This document shows, in pieces, positions 20,746 through 33,189 of a stretch of 64,000 nucleotides of DNA. Source of the stretch: Erinaceus europaeus (taxonomy: Eukaryota > Chordata > Mammalia > Eulipotyphla > Erinaceidae); assembly GCF_950295315.1 (NCBI RefSeq), contig NC_080168.1, forward strand, positions 3,728,574-3,792,573, written 5' to 3'. The notes under the pieces are model-generated. The model had not been told where the DNA came from. It saw only the letters and a program-made list of their open reading frames with translations, and did not search any database. The position numbers and the translations under genes were made by a program. Positions within the stretch are counted from its first letter, which is position 1. The number at the start of each line of letters is the position of its first letter.

Positions 20746-21104
20746 AAGGACTCGTTTAAATCTCCAGAGACATCTGTGCTCACAAACAACTCAGTTAAAC
20801 TGATTGGGACTTTTTTCTGACAAATTTTACTAGATTAAGAATATATGATGTTTTAGACAGGAAAGAAGGTAAGAATGAAGTGAGGGAAGGAGGAAGGAAT
20901 TAGCTACTCAGGAACGGCAGAGTATAAACTAACCATTACTATTATTCAACAGGAGTTGAATAATAAGAGAATCTCAAGAGTGAAACCTTCCCAAGGAAAG
21001 TAAAGCTATCCAGAATTACTGCTTGTAATTACAATGTTGATGTTAGTATTTCATGAGTTATGAGGGAAAGAGTAAATTAAAATAGAAACCTGAAATTTTT
21101 TATT
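20746..21104. other. Unique DNA, no feature seen
   Basis: It may include more of the CR1 relic at its left end. Confidence 0.4.
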
Positions 21105-21565
21105 TTCATTTTTTAATTTTTATTTATAAAAAGGAAACACTGACAAAAACCATAGGATAAGAGGGGGACAACTCCACACGGTCTCCTCCCCTGATAGCTT
21201 TCCTATTCTTTATCCTTCTGGGAGTATGGACCCAAGGTCATTGTGGGATACAGAAGGTGGAAGGTCTGGCTTCTGTAATTGCTTCCCTGCTGAACATGGG
21301 CATTGACAGGTTGATCCATACCCCCAGCTGGGGCAGGGCTCTGGGGAAGCGGGGTTCCAGGACACATTGGTGGGGGTGTCTGTCCAGGGAAGTCCTGTAG
21401 GTATCATGTTAGCATCTGGAACTTGGTGGCTGAAAAAAAGTTAAACTATAAAGCCAAACAAACTGTTGACTAATCATGAACCTAAAGGCTAGAATAGTGC
21501 AGATGAAGAGTGTGTGTGTGTGTTGGGGGGGGTGTGTGGGGTCTCCATTTTGTAGACAGTAGTCC
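21105..21565 (-). mobile_element. L1 3' end, minus strand
   Basis: 'tttttatttataaaaaggaaacactgac' is the inverted tail. The inverted 3' module follows to about 21420, then part of the upstream 3'UTR ('gccaaacaaactgttgac', also in the 3.5-kb copy) and a GT/G-rich stretch. Confidence 0.85.
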
Positions 21566-22072
21566 TATGTCACCTGATCTTATGGTTGCATAAAAATGTT
21601 AACATAAACATTTGAGTAAGTATAAAGGACTACAGGGTCATAATTCCTAATTCTTGGGCTTGTTTGTTCTATTAAAGTATGTTTGTCTTCAATTTTGTTT
21701 CTTCTTTAAAGTATCCAGTATAAAACAATCTATAATTTCTGACCTTAACAGAAAAGTTTACAACATTGCAATTCTATGTCACTTATATGTCACATCATAT
21801 TATACATACTAATACGCTAAATAAAAAAAAAGTATCCCTTGGTTAACAATTGAATGGATACAATTTTATGAGGGACATGGTGATGATAACTGTGATGGTG
21901 ATAAGAAAAACATTTGCCTAGGGCCTCTGTAAATTACCAACTACTTTTCCTTTAGAGAAGTAAAAATATAGACTTTGCCAAATCAATGAATATTGGGGAG
22001 ACAAAATCAATGCTTTCAGGGTAGTATGGCCACTGGAAAAGAATGAAATGTTCTCTTCTTACTCCTCCTCAG
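21566..22072. other. Unique AT-rich DNA
   Basis: No feature recognised. Confidence 0.45.
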
Positions 22073-22077
22073 ATTTC

Positions 22078-22428
22078 CCCCGGCAGTAGTGCAGCGGGTT
22101 AAGCTCACGTGGCGCAAATATCATGGACCGTAAGGATCCGGGTTCGAGCCCTTGGATCCCCACCTGCAGGGAAGTCGTTTCACAGGCGGTGAAGCAGCTC
22201 TGCAGGTGTCTATCTTTCTCTATCCCTCTCTGTCTTCCCCTCCTCTCTCCATTTCTCTCTTTCTCTCTGTCCTACCCAGCAACGACAGCAATAACAATAG
22301 TAATAATAACCACAACAACGATAAACAACAAGGGCAACAAAGGGGAAAAAACAGCCTCCAGGAGCAGTGGATTTGTAGTGCAAGCATTGAGCCCCAGCAA
22401 AAACATTGGAGGCAAAAAAATAATCTTC
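22078..22428 (+). mobile_element. SINE-A, long form
   Basis: 'cccggcagtagtgcagcggg', B box 'gggttcgagccc', duplicated CT segment, AAC tail and extension ending 'acattggaggcaaaaaaa'. Confidence 0.88.
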
Positions 22429-24654
22429 ACTACAGCAGAAAAATAATGAGAAATATAAATTCTTCCACAGCCATTGGAAATTTTTACTGAATTTTAAGCC
22501 ATGTAGGTACTCTTTCTGCAAATAAATCAGTTGACAGGTGGGTCATTTTCTCTTACTTCTGCATCACTGGAGTATAGATGAAATGCTAGTATAATATGAA
22601 TATTTAAAAATCATGATAAAACCACAAGACAAATTCATTAGGTGTTTCTATAAATCCAAATGCCCATAAATACAGTTGGTTTGAAACAATGAGAAAATAA
22701 ATCAGAATCTCAAAGTACTCAAATGGTTGTCTCAGTGGAATTGTTTTCTTAGAAACCGCTGCCTTAGCTCAGAGGTGACTCAGGCATAGCAATCTATGTG
22801 TCCATCCTATTTTGTCTGCAGAAGGAGAGAGATGTCTTTGAGTTCAAGGGTAGTCAATTCACATGAGTAACGAAAAGGCATACAAATAAGTACACGTGTA
22901 TCTTTGCAACCAAATAGAAGTAACTTCCCTTTCAGCTTTACATACTTCAGTAAAAATAAGTTGAAACTTCGCAACTGCAATTTTTGCTCAGATTTATAGG
23001 AACATTTATGTGTTCCTTCAGTGTCTTTTAATAGGTTTATAGCATCTATACTGGCAACATTTAATAAAGCCAACGAATAACTGCATTATAATTTTGAATG
23101 TTTGTGTTGTAAATAGGTAACAAATTCGCTCCTGGTGAGAAAAAAATAATTTTGGATCTCATATATCAAAGAAAAATATCACCTTGATTTTAACCGTTAT
23201 AAGGTTAGCTAAGTTATTACAATTTTCGAAGTCACGTGAAGCAATCATAATTTATAATAAAAGAATATTGTCTCTGCAAAACGGATTGAGGTGTTGATCA
23301 CTGCCACTTCTTCACTGTGTATTCAAGGCCACTGCACAGAGGATGTAGTAAAATGAGAAAATATTGTTAGTCCTGACGAATAGTATACTAATTTTGATGA
23401 ATTTATACGGGTCATGAACTAAAATTTGATGAGTTCCCAGATCTCTAGGAAAGTACAATGGAAAATGCATAAACATGAAAATGCACTGACGTTTAAGAAA
23501 ACAATTCAGGAGAGGGAATCAGAAGTTGGTCAAAATTCCATCTATGACATAAATAAGTCCTCAGAATCTTATATAATACAGGGAGAATAAAGTTAACCAA
23601 CACAGCTGTATAACATATTTTGAAAGTGAAGAAAGTTTATTCTAAGAGTTTTCATCCAAGGAAAATCTTTCTTCTTTTATTCTGTGTGTGTGTTGTTTAC
23701 ATGGGATGATAACTATTAACTAGATTTGTGAAAATCATTGATCATTGCATAATATATTTAAGTCATGACCAGGTTGCATATCTTAAAGTTACACATTATA
23801 GAGTATCAGTTCTTTCTCTAGAGAAATAGAACAAATGGAATTGACTGACACATAGTAGAGAGCACAAGTTACTTAAACTGAGGATCAGTAAACAAATATA
23901 TATAGAAAGAGATGAACAGAAAAGACTGAAAAATATGAAGCTTCTTATGAGCTTATCTATTTCTAGTACTCAGGCAGAACATATATATATGTGTGTGTGT
24001 ATAAATACATACATATGTATAAAATTTAATATATCCTATATATTATACTATGTTGTATTATATTATATGTATGTATTACAAAAGAAAATTAGTTTAATGT
24101 ATAAACTCTTACTCTCAGAAGCCTGGAAGAATTCAAACCCAAGAGCTGTCCCTTATCAACTGTTCACGCTTGGAATTGTTATTGAATCCTTCTTTGCCAT
24201 AGTTTATTTATCTGTAAGTGGGAGCAGTAGCTAATACACAGTGTTTTAATGAAGAATCGTTTCAGTTAATGTTGATAACATTCCCTTAGGAGTGCCTGTT
24301 TGAGAGAAAAAGTGAAATAACTGTTTAATTATAAGATACATGTTTATCCTTCTCTCCCTCCTATCACTTCTCTTTGCTTGATCACCAAGTTCCCTGATAG
24401 TCACTCTTGTCCTTACTCCCACCTAGAATTCTGTCCACAGCCGAGTCCAGCCCCTCCACTTCATTGCCTCAATGCATTCAATAACACTTTCTCGTCTTAA
24501 GAAATCATCTTTTGCCTACACCAGCCAGCTACTTCTGATAGCTAATAGTAGTGAAACCAATACCTCTGAATTATGAAGTATTCTTTAAATACATTGTCAG
24601 GTTTCTGTCACACAACATCTCATCCAACTCGGTGTAAATCTTGGGGGCTTGCTT
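22429..24654. other. Unique AT-rich DNA with faint MIR traces
   Basis: 2.2 kb free of recent insertions. 23490-23640 and 24150-24290 are weakly MIR-like on the plus strand. AT/GT-rich simple sequence lies at 23980-24075. No gene is recognised. Confidence 0.4.
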
Positions 24655-24832
24655 TAACATGACCCATTGGAGTCGTGTGCCTGTTTCACTGTGTATGTGA
24701 CCAGTATTGAAGCTCGGACCTCACCGCATTTGAGGAAGCTTCATGTTTTGGGCACTGCAGTCTTTCCTTCTCTCTCTTAGCTTGTCACTATCTCCCTCTA
24801 ACTGAAAAAACAAACAAAAGAAAAATCAAATG
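24655..24832 (+). mobile_element. Old SINE of the 'ctgtggtgtc' type
   Basis: 'ttgaagctcggacctcaccgcatttgaggaagcttc' followed by a CT body and 'ctctaactgaaaaaacaaac'. Confidence 0.5.
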
Positions 24833-25464
24833 ATAAAGCTCTAAATGACAAAAATATGCAAACAAAAATACTTGGGGGTTTGGACTCCAATCATCTACTG
24901 GCTAAGGAACGTGGCAATAAGAAAGGAGAAAGTGTACACAAATCTCACAGCCAGAAACAAGGCCTGAATAATGGCTGAACAAACAAAGCCAGCCCTCCCT
25001 GCTAAGCATTGCCACACTCTGTCCACTACAAATCAGACTGGGCCAGTGTAGAAACTCAGTTCTGATTCCATGTATTCATCTTCAAAAAGGTTTCAGAAGG
25101 TATCCCCAAACTACATGTTTTGATTTTTAGCAAGCTAATAGAGAGGTGTTTAAAAGGAGAATGAAGTTACGGATATTACTCAAGTTATATGACCTCCTTT
25201 CCTTGGATTGTCCTCATATGTCTGTGAAGAACTTAGAGAGAGTTTTTAGAGTCAGGGGAAATTTTTCCTTGAGCTAAAATTAAGAAGGTTTTTTTTTCAT
25301 TTTTTTTTTTTATTTGTTAGTGTGGTTTTGGGATTGCTCAGCACAGAGCCGTGTGTGAAGCAAAAGTGTATGCATGCGTGTGTGTTTAAGTTGGGTGACA
25401 ATTTTTATGCTTGGTGGGATCAAGGATCTCTTGCATGAATTTTGCCTAGCTGGACTGCTTTTTC

Positions 25465-25497
<33 letters not shown>

Positions 25498-25924
25498 ACT
25501 ACCACACTGGCGTTCCCTTTGGTTCTATTTCACTCCAAAGACTTCAGTCTGGCCCATGAATACAACAAGGCACATACCTTGGGTAAAAGTTTAAGAAAAC
25601 AATGATCATAAGGGAAAGACATACGGTTTTGAAAGAAATGGAAAGCGACTCCCTCTTTTCTTCCGTCCTATCCATAGAATTTGCACCCATGGCAAGTAAA
25701 GAAATGTTGACTACCCAGAATCTCATTCCCAGGTGATGCAAATACTTACTTCAGTCATTAACTGTGCTATCCAAATCTTCATTGAACAGCTTCCGGATAG
25801 CTGCTTAGCTTCCACAGAAGAAAGTGAGAGCACCGTTTAGTTATGGAACCGTCTATACTGACTGTACATGCTTCACGAGACATGGGGAAGTCCTGTTTTT
25901 GCAGTCAGGATGTAGATATGGAGC
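24833..25924. other. Unique DNA with possible SINE remnant and (GA)n
   Basis: 25296-25500 has a T-run, 'ggattgctcagcacagagcc' and a (GA)n array (25466-25498). It may be an inverted old SINE. Nothing else is recognised. Confidence 0.4.
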
Positions 25925-26160
25925 TACTGTAAGGATCAGGGGCCAGTATTAATGATGTGGGTGCATGGCTGTGTTTAACCAGTCCAGCCTGCCCTCCTGT
26001 GGGATGCAGTGTGAGCTTCACACAGCATGGGGAGAGAGAGCTGCATGGGCGCTGGGCATACTGCAATGCTGTGGTGTCCTTCCCTTTGTCTGAAAGGAAA
26101 GGCTGGCTTGCCTTTGAGTGAGACCCTGCTCCCACCTCCTCCTAAAAAAGAAAGGAAGGG
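25925..26160 (+). mobile_element. Possible old SINE
   Basis: 'gctgtggtgtccttcccttt' and an A-rich end at 26145-26160 resemble the SINE type near 24.7 kb. The rest is not aligned. Confidence 0.35.
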
Positions 26161-26167
26161 TGGAAGA

Positions 26168-26365
26168 GGGGCCAGGTGGTGGTGTACCTGGTTGAGCGCA
26201 CATGTTGCAATGCTCAAAGACCTGGGTTTGAACCCTTGGTCCCCGCCTTCAGGGGGAGAGCTTTGCCAGTGGTGAAGCAGGGCTGCAGGTGTCTCTCTGT
26301 CTCCCCTTTCTTCTCAACTTCTGGCTGTCTCTATTCAATAAATAAATAAAGATAATAAATGAAGG
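26168..26365 (+). mobile_element. SINE-B
   Basis: 'gggccaggtggtggtgtacc', B box 'gggtttgaaccc', body and canonical tail 'caataaataaataaagataa'. A purine simple repeat follows at once. Confidence 0.9.
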
Positions 26366-26420
26366 AAGGAAGGGAGGGGAGCGAGGGAAAGTCAGTCCTT
26401 ACAACACCAACAAAAACAAA

Positions 26421-26512
<92 letters not shown>

Positions 26513-26520
26513 AAAGAAAG
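26366..26520. repeat. (GAAG)n and (GAAA)n microsatellite
   Basis: A short GGAA stretch, then about 24 GAAA units from 26420. The open frames here encode only Lys/Glu/Arg or Phe/Leu/Ser repeats. Confidence 0.95.
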
Positions 26521-26749
26521 TTTATGATGGAAGGACGAAAAAAACACACAAGTCCAGTCAGAGAGCCAGTCCACATGGCGCATGTGTGATCCTTTTTCTT
26601 CCTATACTGAGCATTTACAGATCTTGGAGTATCAGTTTCTCAAGTCTCCTCAGACTTGCTGGATTTATGTCTTACAGTCATGGATTCTATTTATTTAAGC
26701 ATGTATTTTGGTCTCACCTGGGCTTCCCTGCTCTGGACTCGCCGAGACA

Positions 26750-26897
26750 GAGACATATAGAAAAAGGAAGAGAAACTAGTGTAAAAAAAAAAAAAAAACC
26801 TTCCCCAGTGTGAAGACTAGGGGCTTGAAGTTGGTCTCCTATGTAGTAAAAAATACCTCCTCCCCAAGTGAGCTATCCTCCAGTGCTCCGACAGTCA
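26750..26897 (-). mobile_element. Old SINE, minus strand
   Basis: 'agacagagacatatagaaaaagg', 'cccagtgtgaagactaggggcttgaa' and 'gagctatcctccagtgctcc' are in inverted SINE order. Confidence 0.5.
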
Positions 26898-27313
26898 AAA
26901 GAAATTGTATTTTCTTTTTTCTAGGGTTAAAAAATAATATATTTCTTATGGGAAAATTTTACGCAAATAAAGTAAATACTATAATAAATTTTAAGCTGCC
27001 TTCTAGTCATGAGCTCTGAGACAGGTAAATTCAAACAAACAGAATTGAGGCAATGCATATTAACTTATTCTCTGACTAGGACACTGTCCTCTGACCAAGA
27101 GACTGACCAGCAGGCATCTCCCAGTACAAGCCACTATATGTATCTACAATCAGACAACTTAATTTTATTTTTCTACATCACTAGTCATTCACTTGCCTAT
27201 AATTAATCATAAAGTGTTTAATTTTAAAGTTAATTCCCCAGATAATTTTAAGATTTATGGCTGAATCTTTGTCTCAAATGCTGACTACATTATACGGAGG
27301 AACTCAATTGAAA
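26898..27313. other. Unique AT-rich DNA
   Basis: No feature recognised. Confidence 0.45.
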
Positions 27314-27677
27314 AATAATTAACCTGGGGGGTTGGGTGGTAGCACAGTGGGTTAAGCACAGATGGCACAAAGCGCAAGGACTGGCATAAGGACCCTGGTT
27401 TGAGCCCCGGCTCTCCACCTGCAGGGGAATCATTTCACAGGTGGTGAATCAGGTCTGAAGATGTCTGTCTTTCTCTCCTCCTCTCTGTCTCCCCTCCTCT
27501 CTCCATTTATCTCTGTCCTATCCAGCAACAACAACAGCAATGACACAACAATAATAATGACAACAACAAGGGCAACAAAATGGGAAAAATCGCCTCCCGG
27601 AGCAGTGAATTTGTAGTACAGACACTGAGCCCCAGCAATAACTCTGGAGGCAAAAATAATAATAATAATTAACCTGG
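27314..27677 (+). mobile_element. SINE-A, long form, perfect 14-bp TSD
   Basis: Element 27328-27663. The flanks 27314-27327 and 27664-27677 are both 'aataattaacctgg'. Confidence 0.92.
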
Positions 27678-28309
27678 TATTTTAAAAACTGCTTTCACAT
27701 TGACTTTGGGCAAGTGCATTATCAGTTCAATAAATCAGGGTTATTGGAGGAATAAATGAAAAAAAAAATACAAACCATCATATGACATTTGCAACAGATC
27801 AAGTTCCCAAGGAACTATATTAATGTTTAAATCGGGTGTGTGGGGGGTTTCTATTCTAGGCAGAAACCTGGAAAAGGAAAAAAAAATCATGATTTCAGTG
27901 TCTCCAGTGCATCATTTTGGATGGTATCTGGAGAAGATACTGGCCATTATATTTTATGGTGAGGTCGGGAAATTAAGGCAAAGATAGGTCACTACACCAC
28001 CTGCCCAAAGATCGCTCACGCCAAAGGAGACCCATAATTTACCTTCTCCATTGAGCCCCCAGCTTCTCACTCTCACAGAGTGGAGTGGGGTTCGAAGGAG
28101 GTGATGCAATTACAGGTGAGCATTTGCCTCGATGACCCCGTCTTCACCATCTTTTCACCTGGCTCTACCCTGGAGTTAGACTCAGTTTGATCTTGTGAGG
28201 CCCACCGTGACCATTTCAACTCTTTAGCTGATGTTGTCATACTGACTGCTAGTTTCATAGCTGCTGACATTCAAACATGTGGAATGAAAGTCCTAGGGGA
28301 TTAATCAGC
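27678..28309. other. Unique DNA
   Basis: No recognised repeat. The short minus-strand frame 28073-28270 has no domain. Confidence 0.45.
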
Positions 28310-28575
28310 AGGTAAATCACACATCTCTCCATGTGGTAGGTGTGCAAGATCTCTAGGTTCTATCCTTGGTTCGACAGACATGAGAATACCATGGCCAGCA
28401 TCAAGTAAACTCCTCCGTGATGGTAGAGCGGTGAGTTAGCGTCTCTCCCTACTTCTCCTTCTTGCTCTTTATAAAACATGTAGATGAAGCACTTGGTCTG
28501 GGTCTTGCCCTAGTGGTATCATGCATGTGTGAAGCATTGGGTTTATACCTTGGTACCAATAAAGCCATAAAACAT
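28310..28575 (+). mobile_element. Old SINE remnants
   Basis: 28310-28480 ('ggtgtgcaagatctctaggttc' to a CT body) and 28485-28570 ('gccctagtggtatcatgc', AATAAAG tail) resemble two degraded tRNA-like SINEs. Confidence 0.45.
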
Positions 28576-28619
28576 AGGCTTGCTTAACTGTATTCTGTTT
28601 TCTAATTTTACCCATTCAA

Positions 28620-28765
28620 TAAAGTGGAAACATCAAGAGGGCAGAACTCTTGCTTCCCTTCCCCTTGATTAGCCCCATTGTGCCAACAGTTCCTAGCAGG
28701 ACAGCTAGCATGATAAAGGTGCCCAGAAAAGATTCTATAACAGATAAAGCAAGGAAGAAATATGA
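28620..28765 (+). mobile_element. Probable L2 3' end
   Basis: 'aacatcaagagggcagaact', then 'ccattgtgccaacagttcctagcagg' and 'aggtgcccagaaaagattct' fit the order of L2 3' sequence. The hydrophobic minus-strand peptide over 28616-28840 is therefore likely an artefact. Confidence 0.45.
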
Positions 28766-29700
28766 GAGTGCTAGCAGGAAAGAAAGGACTCGGACAGATT
28801 CTGAATGTAGGATGTTGGGCACATGTATCTCTATACTCATGAGAGAAAACTAGCTACTGGGACCAGAAAGGAAGCTTTATCCTGAGAAGGTGCATTTGTG
28901 ATCACACGGAAAGTATAAGCCATCATCAGGGTAGGATTTAAGAACATGCTATCAGTCAATATCTTGTCTCCTGCCTTCTGTGCTCTTGATCACATGACAT
29001 AGACACTAGCTTCATTTGTTGTCTGTGATCCTTTTCACCTGGTGACTTATCTACCCCTGAAGTCTTAGACCTTCACATCTGCACTGTTTCTTTCCCTTAA
29101 CTGGGTTTCTACTTAACTCGTACATATTTTTCCTTCTCTTGAATGATGAGCTTTTAAAATGTGAGTATTTATTGAACAACTTATCCTGATCACAGCAAAG
29201 TTGGTATACATTTAGTCTACAGCACTTGAGTATCCTTTTAAGTATTTTAATTGGTCTTTTTTTTTGCTAAAAATATCTATGACCTTTATTTTTCCTTAGG
29301 ATAATTGCTTATATAAGTCAACTTGGGTTGTTACAATAAAATTATCAATTAGTTGGGGATTTTTCTCTATTATAGTTTGCATTTGGGAGGGCCTAACACG
29401 TATTATTTCACTGCTCTGCAGCTGATTTTTTTCATTCTTGTTATTTCAGAGAGACACCATAGTAGAAAGCTTCACCTGGTACCATGGAATTCCCCCACAG
29501 TAGTGTGACTAAACCCTGACTGTGTGCATAGCAAAGCACTGCCCTACTGGGCAAACACTGTTTCAGTCTAAGTGATTTCTTTCTTATGGTTCTAGGAGCA
29601 AGAAGTTTGAGAACAGAGTGTCAGCATGGACAGAAACAGCTCTCTTTGTCCTCAGGTGATGGAAACAACACACTCCCTGCTATCTCCATCAAATATTGTA
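28766..29700. other. Unique DNA
   Basis: No recognised repeat or gene. Confidence 0.45.
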
Positions 29701-29701
29701 G

Positions 29702-29897
29702 CTATTTATTTATTGGATAGAGACAGAGAGAAATGGAGAGGAAAGAAGGAGAGAGAAAGAGAGAGAGAGAGAGAACTGCAGTTCTAGTTCACCACTTAAG
29801 AAGCTTTCCCTCTGAAGGTTGGACGTGGGGTCTGGAACCTGGGTTCTTGTACATGGTAGCATTCATGTTCAACTAGGTGCACCATCACCCAACCCTT
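29702..29897 (-). mobile_element. SINE-B, minus strand
   Basis: 'atttattggatagagacaga', (GA)n, 'aagaagctttccctctgaagg', inverted B box 'ggaacctgggttcttgtac' and inverted head 'aggtgcaccatcacccaaccc'. Confidence 0.85.
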
Positions 29898-30083
29898 GCT
29901 TTCTGCTGTCTTACCAATTAATGTGGCATGTTATCATGAGGTTTCCACTAATATGACCTCATCTAAATCTCCTTAGGCCTAAAAGGGTCCCACTGCTAAA
30001 TACCACCCTTCACATTGGGTTAGAGCTTTGACATATGACTCTGAGTGGGGCACAACACCATGCCCCACATTGCCTACTCATTT

Positions 30084-30408
30084 GCATTTTAATTCTTTTT
30101 AAATTTTTTTAATATTTATTTATTTTTCTCTTTTATTGCCCCTGTTGTTTTCTGTTGTTGTTGTAATTATTGTTGTTGTTTTTGATGTTGTCACTGTTAG
30201 ATAAGACAGAGAGAAATGGAAAGAGGAAGGGAAGACAGAGAGGGGGAGGGAAATATAGACACCTGAAGACCTACTTCACTGCCTGGCCTGTGAAGTGACT
30301 CTCCCGCAGGTGGGGAGCTGGGGGTTCGAACCAGGATCCTTGAACCGGTCCTGCCACGTGTGCTTAACCCACTGCGCTACCACCGACTCCCATTTTTTAA
30401 TTCTTTTA
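30084..30408 (-). mobile_element. SINE-A, minus strand, with TSD
   Basis: Element about 30101-30390, ending with the inverted head 'gctaccaccgactccc'. The flanks both contain 'ttttaattctttt' with small length differences. Confidence 0.88.
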
Positions 30409-31608
30409 AGCCTGTCTTTCACACTGTATTATTGACTCATTAGTGCAGAATTCCATTAAAAAAGTAAAATTATATTTCTTTTCTCCTAGATGTTATCCCT
30501 TTATTTTCCATTTTGGGCCTTATAGTTCAACTACTTTTACTATATATATTTAAATGCTTATTTTTATTAGGTAATCATGTAATTAGAAGAAATTTTATTA
30601 GATAATTATATAAACTCACTTCATTTCTATCAGAGGATGATATGACTTTGCCATGTTTTATTGTATGGATTATCTTTGGTGACTAAGGTTTTGAGGGTTG
30701 CAGAGATGGAATTTCTGAAGAGAGTGTTTGTCCTGAGAAATGAAGATGAATTGTTTTCCCAGCATCAAATGGCCCCATTTCCTAGAGTAGACTTTTATGC
30801 TATTTATGCTAAATCAATCATGGGGGGGAAAGAATCACCATCCCACTCATATTATTAGTCTCTCCCAACTCCTTCTGGGAAGACACATGTGAGATATGGT
30901 ACAAGACTTCCCTCTGCACAGCCACTATGCACTCCAGAGCTGTGACCGGAGACCTGAATGTAGTGGAAAGTAAGGGTAGTGAGGTGAACAATTCCACCCT
31001 ATTGGGAGCCCTTCATCTGGAGAAGCAGCCATATTGGGATGCATCATCCTTCCCAAGGGCTGCCCAGTAACTGCCCAGAGCCCAGTTTTATACAGAGATC
31101 AGGTACCACGTTCTCACTTGAACTCAAGTTCTCCACTCCAATCTTTTATCTTATCTGGATTCACAGACAGCTGCTTTACGGGACATTGTCATATGCATCA
31201 CCTTTAGAAATGATATATGTATGTTCCGACCCTAGAGAACAAGGCCTGAAGAAATAAGGATATGCTACGTATCAGTTATTGAAACTGAGAAAAGTTAGCT
31301 ATCATCCACAGGTTCTGAGAGACCAGCACAGCCTACAGCAGGTACTAGTCATGCTGCGTCTCTTCTCTGAGAATATTATTCTTCTAACCCATGTGCCTCG
31401 TCAACTCTGAAACCTCAAGGTGATGTGGAGGTTCCAGCAAGGATGCTCTCACTTTGGGGATTGGCACTGTTGAGATAGTTTTCGTCTCTACACCATGGAA
31501 ATATTTTCTATTTGAATGGGTGATTAGGTCTTGCTGCTCTATACTATTTTAACAAGTGAAAAAGGAATCTGGAAATTCCACTATCAGTCTTTTAAAACTG
31601 TTTTATCT
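30409..31608. other. Unique DNA
   Basis: 1.2 kb without a recognised repeat. Short frames (30661-30858, 31039-31257) have no domain or splice context. Confidence 0.45.
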
Positions 31609-31735
31609 CAGATTTTTTATTTGGTTGTTATTGGATAGAGACAGAGAATTTAAGAGGGGAGTGGGAGATAGAGAGATGACCTGCAGCCCTGCTTTACCAT
31701 TCATAAAACTTCCCCTCCTGCAGGTGGGGTCTCCA
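31609..31735 (-). mobile_element. SINE-B fragment, minus strand, head missing
   Basis: 'ttattggatagagacagaga' to 'cccctcctgcaggtggggtc'. The inverted B box and head that should follow are absent. Confidence 0.7.
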
Positions 31736-31920
31736 CTAGCAGTCTTTGAAATAAAATTTGGAAAACCATAGTTAAGATCTATAATTTCTGTATCGTTATT
31801 GTAAATATATCATTTTGCCTCCAAAGTATGGATTAACATTCTGTCTCAGTCTCTGAGCAGCTGCTTGTCACATAGTTGTTCCTAACACCCCTCTCAACAG
31901 CTTTATAAACACTGAAAGAA

Positions 31921-31929
<9 letters not shown>

Positions 31930-31975
<46 letters not shown>
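31930..31975. repeat. (AT)n microsatellite
   Basis: About 22 AT units after an A-run. Confidence 0.95.
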
Positions 31976-31976
<1 letters not shown>

Positions 31977-32078
31977 TCAACTCTACTTTATGGTAGTGCC
32001 AGGAATTGAACCTGGAAGCTCAGAGCCTCAGGCATGAAAATACTTTTTGCACAACCATTACTTTACCTTTCCCACTCA
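31976..32078 (-). mobile_element. SINE-C, minus strand
   Basis: 'ctttatggtagtgccaggaattgaacctgg' (inverted B box), 'agcctcaggcatgaaaatac' and inverted A-box end. The AT array sits where its tail should be. Confidence 0.75.
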
Positions 32079-32918
32079 GTGCATTATTTTTGTTGACACA
32101 GCATTCCCTCACCAACAGTTTGATTTAATTTTGCATGATTGTCGACTTAAAATAATTGTTCAAATAAGCATCTGTCATTGCCACCCCACTGGATTGAGAG
32201 ACTAAGTCTTAGTAACTTTCAAGCTTTATAATCTCCAGCCATTTGAATTCAATAATACTAGCTTTAGTAGCCTCAAATTTACTGTATTGTTGAGAAATTT
32301 AAGTGAAAAGATTCACTGAAGAAACTCAACCTCTATTATCAATGACAATACATGATAACCTTAAATACTCTATAGACATTTATCTGAAAACACTCATGGG
32401 AATTCAGATTATTTAAGATGTCCTCCATATCATCAATAGCTTTAATCCTCCATTCAGAGCATTTTCTTATTGTAATGCTCTGGGAAACATCCTCTTTCAG
32501 GTTATCAGTTTGCAGGTGTTCAACAGAAATTGCAATCCACTGACATCAGATGAATTTGGAGAAATGCTTTTCCTGTATGTAATGCAATTCATTGTCTACC
32601 CTGAGGATCACGCACAGGGTTCAAGGAAGACACCAGATCAAAGACTTTTCCCTTGGAGTCCTAATAAGTGTTCTGACTGTCACATTCTGAACTTTATACC
32701 CACATTTTCCAGTCTATACCTGGTGCATTAAAAAAAATGTCTATTATGGTCAATCTCCTGCCAGTGGGAAACAGGTTAAAGACACAAGAGAAGCCATATT
32801 GGTTATGAAGAGAACAGAGGATGTTTCTCTTACCAGCACAAAGGGAAGCACGGAATTGTTAGACACCACCAGGCAAAAGGAAACATGATGTCTTGTTACA
32901 TTTGAGTAAATATTCCTC
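32079..32918. other. Unique AT-rich DNA
   Basis: No feature recognised. The frame 32510-32731 has no known domain. Confidence 0.45.
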
Positions 32919-32921
32919 ATT

Positions 32922-33103
32922 GTTGCAGGACTGGGCAGTCGCGCACCTGGTTAAAGCACATATTACAGAGAAGGACCCAAATTCAAGGCCTATGGCTCCC
33001 ACCTGCAGGAAGAAAGCTTTAGGAGTTGTTAAGCAGGGCTACAGGTGTCTCTCTCCCTCTATGTCTTCCCTCCCTTATTGGTTTCTCTCTGTCTCTATTT
33101 AAG
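32922..33103 (+). mobile_element. SINE-B
   Basis: 'gcaggactgggcagtcgcgc', degenerate B box, 'ctcccacctgcaggaagaaag', CT body to 'ctgtctctatttaagg'. Confidence 0.8.
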
Positions 33104-33189
33104 GAGGCAGGCAGGCAGGCAGGCAGGCAGGCGGGCGGGCAGGCGGGCGGGCAGGCGGGCGGGGCAGGCGGGCAGGCAGGCAGGCAGGC
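33104..33189. repeat. (GGCA)n/(GGCG)n tetranucleotide array
   Basis: About 21 units alternating between GGCA and GGCG, exactly between two SINEs. Confidence 0.95.

Noticed and set aside
26331..26589. Lys/Glu and Phe/Leu/Ser repeat proteins
   Set aside because: They come from the (GAAA)n microsatellite.
28616..28840. Hydrophobic 74-residue minus-strand peptide resembling a membrane protein
   Set aside because: It overlaps a probable L2 3' end, and its hydrophobicity follows from base composition.
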